Origin: an uncultured Bacillota bacterium
GTDB lineage: Bacteria; Bacillota_I; Bacilli_A; RF39; UBA660
Reading direction: 5' to 3'
Assembly (NCBI GenBank): GCA_947168865.1
Contig: CAMVNN010000013.1
Span: forward strand, 1 to 20,751
DNA: 20,751 nucleotides
Positions 7,249 through 14,638 of this stretch are shown one piece after another. Within the stretch, counting starts at the first letter, position 1; each line of letters opens with the position of its first letter. The notes under the pieces are model-generated. The model was not told the DNA's origin. It did not search any database and saw nothing but the letters and a program-made list of their open reading frames with translations. The translations under genes and the position numbers were made by a program.

Positions 7249-7768
7249 AAAAATTAAACCAACCTTTATAAAAAGTGAGGCTTATGAATTTAGACTTAAT
7301 AATGGCTCAATTATTAAAAGAGAAAAAATCATAAAAGGAAATAAAGACGGTTCTGCCGTAATAATAGTTCCTTATATAGAAAATGAAATATTATTAGTTA
7401 TTGAGCCTCGAGTATTTACAAAATTAGGTGTCGGTATAGGATTTCCAGCAGGATATATAGAAGAATCTGAAGAAGCTAAAACTGCTGCTCTAAGAGAATT
7501 AAAAGAAGAAACAGGTTTAGTTCCAGATCGAATCGAAGAAGTTGATGCTTTTTATCAAGATGAAGGATGTTCAAGTGCTTATAATCATATATTTCTTGCC
7601 TATAATTGTAAAAAAATAAGTAAGCAGGAATTAGATCATGATGAACAAGTTGAATATATGAAATTTACATATGAAGAAGTGCTTGAATTAGAAAAATTAG
7701 GTTATATAAAAGGATCTAATACTAAATTAGCAATCCAAAAAATGCAGGTAAAAGAAAGGAACAAATAA
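7184..7768 (+). CDS. Nudix hydrolase, ADP-ribose pyrophosphatase-like
   Basis: A complete Nudix box (GX5EX7REUXEEXGU) runs over residues 90-112: Gly-Tyr-Ile..., RELKEETGL at its end. An upstream FPAG and a downstream Glu-rich region match the NudF/ADP-ribose pyrophosphatase type, and length (194 aa) fits. ADP-ribose is a product of NAD breakdown and the known ligand of NrtR regulators, so a hydrolase here could both recycle it and reset the regulator (inference). I chose ATG 7184 because AAAGGAGG ends 5 nt before it; an ATG at 7163 in the same frame has no such site. It overlaps pncB by 65 bp and precedes nadE by one base. Confidence 0.8.
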   Translation: MRRNKLRQLEYILKRYEVIETKKIKPTFIKSEAYEFRLNNGSIIKREKIIKGNKDGSAVIIVPYIENEILLVIEPRVFTKLGVGIGFPAGYIEESEEAKTAALRELKEETGLVPDRIEEVDAFYQDEGCSSAYNHIFLAYNCKKISKQELDHDEQVEYMKFTYEEVLELEKLGYIKGSNTKLAIQKMQVKERNK

Positions 7769-7769
7769 A

Positions 7770-8543
7770 ATGAGTGAGTTTGATGCTAAAAAAGTAACAA
7801 AAGAATTAATTATATGGATAAGAGACTGGTTTAATGAAAATGGTAGAAATTGTAATGCAGTTATTGGTATTTCAGGAGGAAAAGATTCTACTATAACAGC
7901 TGCTTTACTTGTTGCGGCATTGGGTAAAGATAGAGTTATTGGAGTTTTAATGCCAAATGGAGAACAAAAAGATATAAATGATTCTATTCGTGTATGTGAA
8001 ATCTTAGGAATTAGGAATATCACAATTAACATAGAAAAAATGGTTGATGCAAGTTTAAAAAGATTACTTGAAGGAGTTAAAAAATTAGGTAAAACAAAAT
8101 TAAGTGATCAAACAATTATTAATCTTCCACCAAGAATTAGAATGGCAACTTTATATGGAGTTAGTCAAACAATGAATGGTAGGGTAATTAATACTTGCAA
8201 TTTATCTGAAAATTGGGTTGGATATTCTACACGTTATGGTGATGCTGCTGGTGATGTTGCACCAATAGCTAGACTTACAGTCGATGAAATTAGAAAAATT
8301 GGTTTGGAATTAGGTTTACCATATGATTTAGTTTATAAAACACCTAGTGATGGATTATGTGGCAAAACTGATGAAGATAACTTGGGTTTTACTTATGAAG
8401 TTTTAGATAAGTATTTAAGAACTGGAATATGTGAAGATTTAAATACTCAAGAAACAATTGATAAAAAACACGTTTTAAATAAATTCAAATCAGAATTTAT
8501 GAAGTCATATGAACATGGAGAAGTCAGAATAAGATTGAGGTAA
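7770..8543 (+). CDS. nadE: NH3-dependent NAD+ synthetase
   Basis: It amidates nicotinate adenine dinucleotide to NAD+, the last step. The ATP pyrophosphatase loop is SGGKDS (residues 35-40) and the NaAD/ATP-binding block is NTCNLSENWVGYSTRYGD followed by DVAPIARLT. Also seen are KTPSDGL and the DEDNLGFTYEVLD motif. At 257 aa it has no glutaminase domain, so it uses free ammonia. An insertion-like CGK in PSDGLCGKTDED is common in Gram-positive forms. The ribosome binding site AAAGGAAC lies in the 3' end of the Nudix gene, so translation is likely coupled. Confidence 0.93.
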   Translation: MSEFDAKKVTKELIIWIRDWFNENGRNCNAVIGISGGKDSTITAALLVAALGKDRVIGVLMPNGEQKDINDSIRVCEILGIRNITINIEKMVDASLKRLLEGVKKLGKTKLSDQTIINLPPRIRMATLYGVSQTMNGRVINTCNLSENWVGYSTRYGDAAGDVAPIARLTVDEIRKIGLELGLPYDLVYKTPSDGLCGKTDEDNLGFTYEVLDKYLRTGICEDLNTQETIDKKHVLNKFKSEFMKSYEHGEVRIRLR

Positions 8544-8547
8544 TAAT

Positions 8548-9096
8548 ATGAAACTAGGTATATATGTTGGAAGCTTTAATCCTCCTCATAAGGGACATTT
8601 AAAGGTAGTTGAATATTTAATTCAAAATAAATATGTTGACAAAGTAATAATGCTTGCAACACCTAATTATTGGAATAAAACAAGTTTAGTTGATATCAAA
8701 AAAAGAGTAGAAATGCTTAAATTATTTGAAAACGAAAATGTTATTATTGATGATATTCATAATAGATATCCATATACCTATCAAGTATTAGAAAGTTTAG
8801 AAAAAGATTATCCAAGTGATCAATTATATTTAATAATTGGTTCTGATAATTTAGAAAAATTTCACTTGTGGAAAAATATTGAGGAAATACTTAAATATTA
8901 CATCATCGTTCTTAGAAGAGGTAATACTGATATAAATAAATATCTTGAAAGATTTGATATAAGTAGATTTATTATAATAAATGATTTTCCTTTTATAGAT
9001 ATATCATCTACTGAAATAAGAGAAAATTTAGATAACGATAATTTAGATGCAAAAGTACTTAGATATATTAGAAATAATAAATTATATAATAAGTGA
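8548..9096 (+). CDS. nadD: Nicotinate mononucleotide adenylyltransferase
   Basis: It joins nicotinate mononucleotide to the AMP of ATP, between PncB and NadE. Signature GSFNPPHKGH (residues 8-17) is the nucleotidyltransferase (T/H)xGH motif. IGSDNLEKFHLWK (98-109) is the NadD substrate motif, and ISSTEIR (152-158) is the C-terminal ATP-binding motif. Length (182 aa) is slightly short but normal for low-GC Gram-positives. GAGGTAA, which includes the nadE stop codon, is the ribosome binding site. Unlike in many Firmicutes, no yqeK HD phosphatase follows. No terminator is visible before the nrtR promoter, so some read-through into nrtR is possible. Confidence 0.92.
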   Translation: MKLGIYVGSFNPPHKGHLKVVEYLIQNKYVDKVIMLATPNYWNKTSLVDIKKRVEMLKLFENENVIIDDIHNRYPYTYQVLESLEKDYPSDQLYLIIGSDNLEKFHLWKNIEEILKYYIIVLRRGNTDINKYLERFDISRFIIINDFPFIDISSTEIRENLDNDNLDAKVLRYIRNNKLYNK

Positions 9097-9109
9097 AATT
9101 AACAAAATG

Positions 9110-9140
9110 TTGATAAGAATACTACAAAGTATGTTATAAT
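9110..9140 (+). promoter_or_regulatory. Promoter of the nrtR-like gene
   Basis: TTGATA (9110-9115) lies 19 nt upstream of TATAAT (9135-9140), which is preceded by TGT as an extended -10. The spacer holds ATACT-ACAA-AGTAT. Upstream, TTAACA-AAA-TGTTGA partly resembles the operon half-sites (TGTTGATAAG against TGTTAATAAC), so autoregulation is possible but not established. Confidence 0.6.
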
Positions 9141-9156
9141 TATCTGGAGGTGGATT

Positions 9157-9978
9157 ATGAAAGATTATAAAAGTGAGGAAGAATTTTTAAAAGATTATAA
9201 TCCTGATGATTATAAAAAATTGTCATTAACAACAGATATATTAGTTTTAAGTGTATCTAGTAATGATAATGCTAATTATCGTAAAACAGATGATAAAAAA
9301 ATGAGTGTTTTACTTGTTAAAAGAAATAATTATCCATTTAAAGATAAATGGTGTTTACCTGGTGGATTTGTTGGTTATGATGAAGAACTTGATGAGGCAC
9401 CAAAAAGAATTTTAAAACAAGAAACTAATTTAGATAATATTTATTTAGAACAACTATATACCTTTGGTTCATTAGATAGAGATCCAAGAATGCGCGTTAT
9501 TTCAACTTCCTATATGTCTTTAATCGATAAAAATAGGCTTTTGGAACATATAAATGCCAATGCTGCTTGGTTTGATGTTATTTTGTATGAAGAAAAAGAT
9601 AATGTTGTTACTATAGTTTTAGATAACAGTATTGAAACAATATCATTTAAGATAAAAAAAGAATTAAAAGAAAAAACAACTGATAGATATTCATTCAAGG
9701 TTTTGGAAAACAGCAAACTTGCTTTTGATCATCCACTTGTTATTTTAGCTGGTTTAGAAAGACTTAAAAATAAATTAGAATATACTGATATAGTATTTAA
9801 TATGATGCCAGAATATTTTACTTTAGGTGAACTTCAAAAAGTATATGAAGTAATACTAGGGAAGAAATTACTAGATCCAGCTTTTAGAAGAATAATTAAA
9901 AATAAAGTTGTTAAAACTGATAAAATTAAAACAGGTGAAGGGCATAGACCAAGTTGTTTATTTAAGTATAAGAAGTAG
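9157..9978 (+). CDS. nrtR: NrtR-type Nudix-related transcriptional regulator
   Basis: It is likely the regulator of the NAD operon just upstream. The N-terminal Nudix fold is clear (VLLVKRNNYPF, then WCLPGGFVGYDE). Its Nudix box is decayed: the catalytic REUXEE is RILKQE, and the following Gly is Asn, so it should not hydrolyse substrate. After a linker, the C-terminal ~65 residues (MMPEYFTLGELQKVYEVILG, then DPAFRRII) form the winged helix-turn-helix typical of NrtR. In known members ADP-ribose or a related compound releases the repressor from DNA. Length (273 aa) is slightly longer than usual. It has its own promoter, TGGAGGTGG as ribosome binding site, and a terminator shared with the convergent gene. 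Confidence 0.82.
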   Translation: MKDYKSEEEFLKDYNPDDYKKLSLTTDILVLSVSSNDNANYRKTDDKKMSVLLVKRNNYPFKDKWCLPGGFVGYDEELDEAPKRILKQETNLDNIYLEQLYTFGSLDRDPRMRVISTSYMSLIDKNRLLEHINANAAWFDVILYEEKDNVVTIVLDNSIETISFKIKKELKEKTTDRYSFKVLENSKLAFDHPLVILAGLERLKNKLEYTDIVFNMMPEYFTLGELQKVYEVILGKKLLDPAFRRIIKNKVVKTDKIKTGEGHRPSCLFKYKK

Positions 9979-9980
9979 TA

Positions 9981-10008
9981 AAAAGACTAGAAAAATCTAG
10001 TCTTTTTT
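9981..10008. terminator. Bidirectional terminator between nrtR and the minus-strand gene
   Basis: An 11-bp stem, AAAAGACTAGA/TCTAGTCTTTT, with an AAAA loop. There is a T-run on the plus strand and a shorter one on the minus strand. The minus-strand stop codon (10007-10009) overlaps it. Confidence 0.85.
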
Positions 10009-11647
10009 AATGCTTTATAGTTTTCTTTTCTTCGACATTAAATATAGCCCTAATTGGAATTCCATTAAATAATGTCGTTTCATCAGTTATAGCATCTATT
10101 ATACTATGAGTTATTCCTCTATATTGTAAACCATCGTGAAAAATTGGTTTATCAATGCTATCTCTGAAAGTACATCCTCTAATATCTACACCAGCAAAAT
10201 TAACAAAAGGATTAAATAAAATACCAGAAAAATTACAACCAGATAAGTTCTTTTTATACACAACTTGAGGATCAAATGTTCCACCCAAATTTGTTCCTCT
10301 AAAATCTATTCCATCAATTTTAGCTCCATCCCAATTAAGACAACTAAGATTAATAGCCGTTAATTTATCCATGTATTTAGGATCTATTATTTTATAATCT
10401 CCCATTTGTTTAAAAAACTCTTCATTACTAATAGTATCTCTGACATTTTTATCTAAAGCTCTTATTTTAGCTTCGGCTTCTTCTTTCATTTTTATACCTT
10501 GAGCTCTGACTTCTTTTGCTTTTGCTATTTCATCATCACGTTCTTGCTTTTTTTTATCTAATTCTTTTAATCTGGCTTCTTCTTCCTGTTTCCTTGCTAT
10601 TTCTCTGTTTTCTTGACCTGCTTTCGCGATTATTTGATCTATTTCTTCCATATTTTTAAATGAAAATTCACCATATTCTAATATACCAGTAATTCCTTTA
10701 TTAAGTGAGAATGATTTTTCACCAATTCCATTTTTTTCAAAATAAGCAGTAACATCTAAGAATTTACCTTCATATATTAAATGAATTTTATTACTAGACT
10801 TATTAACAATGAATGGATCATTTTCACTGAATTCAATATCACGAGTTAATCCAAGTTCTATTGTTTTATTAAGAAATTGATCATACAAATAAGCTTTATC
10901 TTCTGAAAAACATAAAGAATATCTAGAATCATATATTCTAACTGGCTGCATAGGAACAGAAAAACGAGTTTTGCCATCATTACAAAGATATTGTCTACTA
11001 ATAGTTTTATGTACTTTGAAATTTGATAGTCCTTTTCTAATAGGAATTGTTTGTTTTCCTGATGTTAAAAAACAATTATTAAGTGAAATATCAGATATGT
11101 CTTTAGTCCAATTTCTAAACATTGTTTTGCCATCACTATTTACTACGTTAAATCCTTTATCGTAATCACTTATAATTGCAAAACCATAATCTAACAACTT
11201 AGCATATCCAAAAAGTACACCATGAAATAAAAGTCCATTTTTATTCATGAGTAAATAACCCATTTGTTTTTCAATTACAGCTAATCCACCTTTAAATTTG
11301 TAAACTTTATCACTTCTACTAATATCAGTGATTACTTTTGTTCCTTTATAGATTGCACGATCACATACATAGAAATCTTCTCCTAAAGCTTCACAATCAT
11401 CAAATCCACTCTCAACATGTGACATAATTTCTACACCATTATTATATATATGGTATTTTGTCCAATTTCCATATGGTCCACAAGATTCACTTTTTATTTC
11501 GATAGTACATCTTCGTCTTTCTTCAGAATCACCAAATCTTTTATCACCTAAAGTGAATACACTATCACCAGTACAATTGAAATCAAAAACTAAATCAAGT
11601 TTATCTTTTAAATGCTTATAATAAAGCTCAAATATTTTTTCTTCCAT
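10007..11647 (-). CDS. Orphan protein: beta-rich domain, coiled coil, pentapeptide-like repeats
   Basis: Unknown family. About the first 330 residues are beta-rich with repeats of aromatic-flanked strands (YKFKGGLAVIEKQMGYLLMN, GFAIISDYDKGFNVVNSDGK) that recall WG-repeat or propeller-like proteins. A highly charged coiled coil follows (about 335-402, EEEARLKELDKKKQERDDEI). The last ~130 residues hold pentapeptide-like strings (NLSCLNWDGAKIDGIDFRGT, NLSGCNFSG, FAGVDIRGCTFRD), which should build a right-handed beta helix. There is no signal peptide, so it is cytoplasmic. I chose ATG 11647: GGAGGG lies 4 nt upstream, and an earlier in-frame ATG at 11686 lies upstream of the -10. It is the only minus-strand gene here. 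Confidence 0.7.
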   Translation of the reverse strand: MEEKIFELYYKHLKDKLDLVFDFNCTGDSVFTLGDKRFGDSEERRRCTIEIKSESCGPYGNWTKYHIYNNGVEIMSHVESGFDDCEALGEDFYVCDRAIYKGTKVITDISRSDKVYKFKGGLAVIEKQMGYLLMNKNGLLFHGVLFGYAKLLDYGFAIISDYDKGFNVVNSDGKTMFRNWTKDISDISLNNCFLTSGKQTIPIRKGLSNFKVHKTISRQYLCNDGKTRFSVPMQPVRIYDSRYSLCFSEDKAYLYDQFLNKTIELGLTRDIEFSENDPFIVNKSSNKIHLIYEGKFLDVTAYFEKNGIGEKSFSLNKGITGILEYGEFSFKNMEEIDQIIAKAGQENREIARKQEEEARLKELDKKKQERDDEIAKAKEVRAQGIKMKEEAEAKIRALDKNVRDTISNEEFFKQMGDYKIIDPKYMDKLTAINLSCLNWDGAKIDGIDFRGTNLGGTFDPQVVYKKNLSGCNFSGILFNPFVNFAGVDIRGCTFRDSIDKPIFHDGLQYRGITHSIIDAITDETTLFNGIPIRAIFNVEEKKTIKH

Positions 11648-11665
11648 GTAACCCTCCATATTGTA

Positions 11666-11674
11666 ATTATAACA
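11666..11674 (-). promoter_or_regulatory. Extended -10 promoter of the minus-strand gene
   Basis: On the minus strand it reads TGTTATAAT, with ATGGAGGG following and the start codon at 11647. No -35 is seen. It fixes the start, since the longer reading frame would begin upstream of the promoter. Confidence 0.65.
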
Positions 11675-11725
11675 TATAAAATTCAAAGTTACGAAATAAT
11701 ATACATCTGAAATATTTTTGTTTTA

Positions 11726-11734
11726 TGTTATAAT
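11726..11734 (+). promoter_or_regulatory. Extended -10 promoter of the ABC exporter genes
   Basis: TGTTATAAT, with a weak CTGAAA 16 nt upstream. It lies back to back with the minus-strand promoter. Predicted start near 11741 leaves a ~13-nt leader carrying AGGATGTG. Confidence 0.65.
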
Positions 11735-11753
11735 TTATATAGGATGTGACAAC

Positions 11754-12629
11754 ATGAAAGAATGTATTTTAGAATTAAAACATTTAAAAAAATATTATGG
11801 AAATAATAGGGGAATAGAAAATGTATCTTTAAAGATCAATAAAGGTGATATATATGGTTTTATTGGACCAAATGGAGCCGGGAAATCAACTACTATAAGA
11901 AGCATTATGGGATTAATAAATAAGTCTAGTGGTAAGATATTTTTTAATGGTGAAGAATTAGATATGGATAATCCTCTTACTAAAGAAAAAATTGGTTATC
12001 TTCCTAGTGAAATTAATTTATATGATGATATGAATGTTAAAGAAATACTTGATTTTCATGAATCATTTTATGGAAAAGATTTATCTAAAAGAAGAAAAGA
12101 ATTAGTAAAATTATTAAAAATTGATGAAAACAAAAAAATAGAAGATTTATCACTTGGTAACTCTAAAAAAGTTGGTATTGTTCTTGCTCTCATGCATGAA
12201 CCAGAACTATTAATACTTGATGAACCAACTAGTGGGCTTGATCCAATTATGCAAGGAATATTTCATAATATTTTAGTTGAAGAGCAAAAAAAAGGAACAA
12301 CTATTTTATATTCATCTCATGTATTATCAGAAGTATCGAGTCTGTGCAATAAAATAGGCTTTATTAAAAATGGAATAATTATTAAAGAAGATTCAATTGA
12401 AAATATTAATAAAAATGACTTTACTTATCTAACAATAATATCTAAGAATATAGATGAGATTAAAAAAGACTTGAAATTAAGAATTAAAGAGGAAACAGAA
12501 AATAAAATAAAATTTTTAAATAATATGGAAATTAATACTTTAATTAAAAAATTATCAAAATATAATATTGATAAATTATTAATTGAAGATATATCTTTAG
12601 AAGATTTGTTTGAAGAATATTATAAGTAG
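11754..12629 (+). CDS. ABC transporter ATP-binding protein
   Basis: The ATPase subunit of a two-gene exporter. Walker A is GPNGAGKST (residues 38-46), the signature is LSLGN (a variant of LSGGQ, residues 132-136), Walker B with the catalytic Glu is LLILDEPTSGLDP, and the switch His lies in SSHVLSE. The Q-loop position has GYLPSE, as in many drug- and bacteriocin-type (BcrA/YxlF-like) ATPases. A ~75-residue C-terminal extension follows the nucleotide-binding core, as usual in that group. I chose ATG 11754, with AGGATGTG upstream, since the longer frame would start before the promoter. The permease begins 7 bp after the stop. The substrate is not evident. Confidence 0.88.
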   Translation: MKECILELKHLKKYYGNNRGIENVSLKINKGDIYGFIGPNGAGKSTTIRSIMGLINKSSGKIFFNGEELDMDNPLTKEKIGYLPSEINLYDDMNVKEILDFHESFYGKDLSKRRKELVKLLKIDENKKIEDLSLGNSKKVGIVLALMHEPELLILDEPTSGLDPIMQGIFHNILVEEQKKGTTILYSSHVLSEVSSLCNKIGFIKNGIIIKEDSIENINKNDFTYLTIISKNIDEIKKDLKLRIKEETENKIKFLNNMEINTLIKKLSKYNIDKLLIEDISLEDLFEEYYK

Positions 12630-12636
12630 GTGAATT

Positions 12637-13431
12637 ATGATAAAAAGAGAACTCAAAATTAACTTAAAAAGTTTTATAATATGGACCTCTATATTAGTTG
12701 GAATGTTTTTAATAGTATTCTTGGTTTATCCATATATTATTACTGATGACACAGCTAAGAATTTAGATGAGATGATGAAGGTATTTCCACCAGAATTATT
12801 AAAATCTTTTAATATGGATTTAACTTCTATTAATACAGCTTATGGTTGGCTTAAGTCTGAGGGTTTTATGTTTATTTTACTAATTATTGGTTTTTATTCA
12901 TCGATGTTAGGATCTAATATTGTTTTAAAAGAAGAAAACGATAAAACAATCGAATATTTAGAATCATTACCAATAAAAAGAAATACAATATTAACAAACA
13001 AAATAATTGTTGCAATTACTTATATTGTTTTATTGATACTAATAATGGGAATATTCAATTATGTTGCATTATTAATAAGTGGAGATTTTAATCAAAAAGA
13101 GTATCTTTTACTTAGCATAACACCACTTTTTATAGCACTTCCTTTATTTGCTTTTAACTTATTTATTTCAACATTTCTACATAAGACAAAGAAAACAGTT
13201 GGGATATGCTTAGGCCTTGTATTTATATTTTATCTACTAAATGTATTAAGTGAATTATCTGAAAATGTTGGCTTTTTAAAATATTTTAGTATTTACACAT
13301 TAGCAGATATTAGAAATGTCATCTTGAATACTTCTATCAATATAGTCAATGTTTTAATAAGTATTGGACTTACAATTATATTTATAATCTGTTCTTATAT
13401 TAGATATAATAAGAAAGAATTAATAGGATAA
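12637..13431 (+). CDS. ABC-2 type permease
   Basis: The membrane partner of the preceding ATPase, 264 aa. There are six hydrophobic helices: one near residues 13-33, a ~40-residue outside loop with FPPELLKSFNMD, then helices from about 72 on. Between helices 2 and 3 lies the cytoplasmic segment EENDKTIEYLESLPIKRNTI, the coupling region typical of ABC-2 permeases (EExxGTxExLLxxPxxR). The family exports drugs, peptides or polysaccharides; nothing here names the substrate. TAGGTGAA at the end of the ATPase gene is the ribosome binding site. A strong terminator overlaps the stop codon, so the operon is two genes. Confidence 0.85.
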   Translation: MIKRELKINLKSFIIWTSILVGMFLIVFLVYPYIITDDTAKNLDEMMKVFPPELLKSFNMDLTSINTAYGWLKSEGFMFILLIIGFYSSMLGSNIVLKEENDKTIEYLESLPIKRNTILTNKIIVAITYIVLLILIMGIFNYVALLISGDFNQKEYLLLSITPLFIALPLFAFNLFISTFLHKTKKTVGICLGLVFIFYLLNVLSELSENVGFLKYFSIYTLADIRNVILNTSINIVNVLISIGLTIIFIICSYIRYNKKELIG

Positions 13432-13456
13432 AGACTAGCTTTAGTCTTTTTTTTTT
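13430..13456 (+). terminator. Intrinsic terminator of the ABC operon
   Basis: AAAGACTA pairs with TAGTCTTT around GCTT; the T-tract extends through 13456. The stop codon overlaps the 5' arm. Confidence 0.88.
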
Positions 13457-13536
13457 ATAAGTTCTACCGATAGTAGAGAGCAAAATAGCTCAGATACTCT
13501 ATTTTTACTATATACTTAAATTGGGAGGAGAAATAT

Positions 13537-14400
13537 ATGGAAATGATACATATAAGAAATACTAGTAGTGGTAAAGAAAAATATGAAATCACTCTAAATT
13601 ATGACAAAATTAAAGAATTAACGGAAAGGATTGCTAGAAATTGTGGTGAGCTTAGATTAGTCAAAGATAATCGTAAGAAATGTTACATACCAAGAGAAAA
13701 AACGTTTTCATATGGTAATGAGTATTATTATGAAGATGTTTCTTATCGTGATTCTGGTAAAACAACTACGGAATGGGATCATTATGATGAATATGAAGTT
13801 CCACTTTATACTTGTGAATATAAAGAGTATACATGCCCTAGTTTAGTAAATTATATTTATAAATTAATATATGAAGATAAGGATGCAATCGAGACTCTAT
13901 TTAAAGGAGATTTTAAAAGTGTTATTAAGTTTCAAAAAGTGAAAGAAAAAATTGCTCTTTTAGGAGAAGAAATAGCCGAATGTTCTGAAAAATATGGAGT
14001 AAGAAGAAAAGCCAAATTAGAGGAATTAAACAAAAAATACACTTCTATTAACAATACTTCTGGAGACTTGAGTGCTAAAATTGATGGATTGCAGTCAATG
14101 ATTGAAAAAGGGAAAAGCGGATTAGCCAAAATGGACAAAGAATATTCTACTAGGATGAAGGAATTAAATGAAAAATTAGAATATTTATTAAAGATCGAAA
14201 AACTAAATGAAAATCAAGAAGATGTTTCTAAATATCTTGATGAACTTTTAACTCTAATTCAATATAGACTAGTAGATACAATTAGCAATGATATGATAAA
14301 GCGAGTAAATAATTTTTTCTCTGAAGAAGATATAAGAATTACAACTAATAAACCAAAGCAATTTTCTAAGAAAAAACCAAGTGTAGTGAAAGATTTATAA
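13537..14400 (+). CDS. Unknown protein with central coiled coil
   Basis: I do not recognise this 287-aa protein. Residues 1-130 are rich in Tyr, with four Cys in two pairs (Cys36, Cys49; Cys93, Cys100) that could bind a metal, and the motif EWDHYDEYEVPLYTCEY. Residues about 130-240 form a long charged coiled coil with heptad Leu/Ile. A short Lys-rich tail ends KKPSVVKDL. There is no signal or membrane segment, so it is probably cytoplasmic. GGGAGGAG six bases upstream fixes the start. The 80-bp upstream gap has a possible bulged hairpin (ATAGTAGAG to CTCTA and ACTAT, 13470-13511) and a TATACT at 13511 without a clear -35, so the promoter is uncertain. Confidence 0.65.
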   Translation: MEMIHIRNTSSGKEKYEITLNYDKIKELTERIARNCGELRLVKDNRKKCYIPREKTFSYGNEYYYEDVSYRDSGKTTTEWDHYDEYEVPLYTCEYKEYTCPSLVNYIYKLIYEDKDAIETLFKGDFKSVIKFQKVKEKIALLGEEIAECSEKYGVRRKAKLEELNKKYTSINNTSGDLSAKIDGLQSMIEKGKSGLAKMDKEYSTRMKELNEKLEYLLKIEKLNENQEDVSKYLDELLTLIQYRLVDTISNDMIKRVNNFFSEEDIRITTNKPKQFSKKKPSVVKDL

Positions 14401-14420
14401 ATTATATTTAAAAATTTTAT

Positions 14421-14449
14421 TTGACAAACCAAATTAAATGTGTTATTTT
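14421..14449 (+). promoter_or_regulatory. Promoter of the his leader-hisS operon
   Basis: TTGACA (14421-14426), a 17-nt spacer, then TATTTT (14444-14449) preceded by TGT as an extended -10. Predicted start is near 14455, only ~15 nt upstream of the leader peptide's ATG. Confidence 0.75.
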
Positions 14450-14469
14450 TTATGCAAGAGGTGAGAATT

Positions 14470-14529
14470 ATGAAAAATTTAGTTAGACAACAACATCATA
14501 CATTCTTGCACTTGTTCGGTCGACATTAA
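14470..14529 (+). CDS. His-rich leader peptide of the hisS attenuator
   Basis: A 19-codon frame with ribosome binding site AGAGGTGAG five bases upstream reads MKNLVRQQHHTFLHLFGRH. Four of the 19 residues are His (9, 10, 14, 19), against a low His content in the neighbouring proteins. The peptide has no other obvious role. Its His-His pair lies just upstream of segment 1 (14508-14516) of the RNA switch, and its stop codon places a finishing ribosome over that segment. This is what ribosome-mediated attenuation needs. It is too short for ordinary gene calling. The call rests on start site, codon content, position and the hairpins that follow. Confidence 0.8.
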   Translation: MKNLVRQQHHTFLHLFGRH

Positions 14530-14616
14530 AGAAAAAAATGTGACAACAAGTGCTTTTGATGGTGCTTGTTGTCTATATATAAAGAGAGACTATATAGGCA
14601 ACTATATAGTCTTTTT
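14508..14616 (+). promoter_or_regulatory. Attenuator with mutually exclusive hairpins upstream of hisS
   Basis: Five segments can pair in a chain. 1:2 is 14508-14516 with 14545-14553 (GCACTTGTT/AACAAGTGC, 9 bp). 2:3 is 14542-14550 with 14565-14573 (GACAACAAG/CTTGTTGTC, 9 bp, extendable with wobble pairs). 3:4 is 14568-14579 with 14591-14602 (GTTGTCTATATA/TATATAGGCAAC, 12 bp with one G-U). 4:5 is the terminator at 14588. Each pairing blocks the next. A ribosome stalled at the His-His codons leaves segment 1 mostly free, so 1:2 and then the antiterminator 3:4 form. A ribosome at the stop codon masks segment 1, so 2:3 and the terminator form. Confidence 0.8.
14588..14616 (+). terminator. Attenuator terminator
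   Basis: A perfect 10-bp stem, GACTATATAG/CTATATAGTC, closed by a GCAA tetraloop and followed by TTTTT. It lies between the leader peptide and hisS, so it acts as a conditional terminator. Its 5' arm and loop are the 3' partner of the 12-bp antiterminator. Confidence 0.88.
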
Positions 14617-14638
14617 GTATACAAAAAGGAGGAAATTT

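Noticed and set aside
11648..11686. Longer N-terminus of the minus-strand protein from 11686
   Set aside because: That start would lie upstream of the extended -10 at 11666-11674. GGAGGG precisely serves 11647.
11718..11753. Longer N-terminus of the ABC ATPase from 11718
   Set aside because: It starts upstream of the -10 (11729-11734); the sequence before residue 13 is not ABC-like, and the proper ribosome binding site serves 11754.
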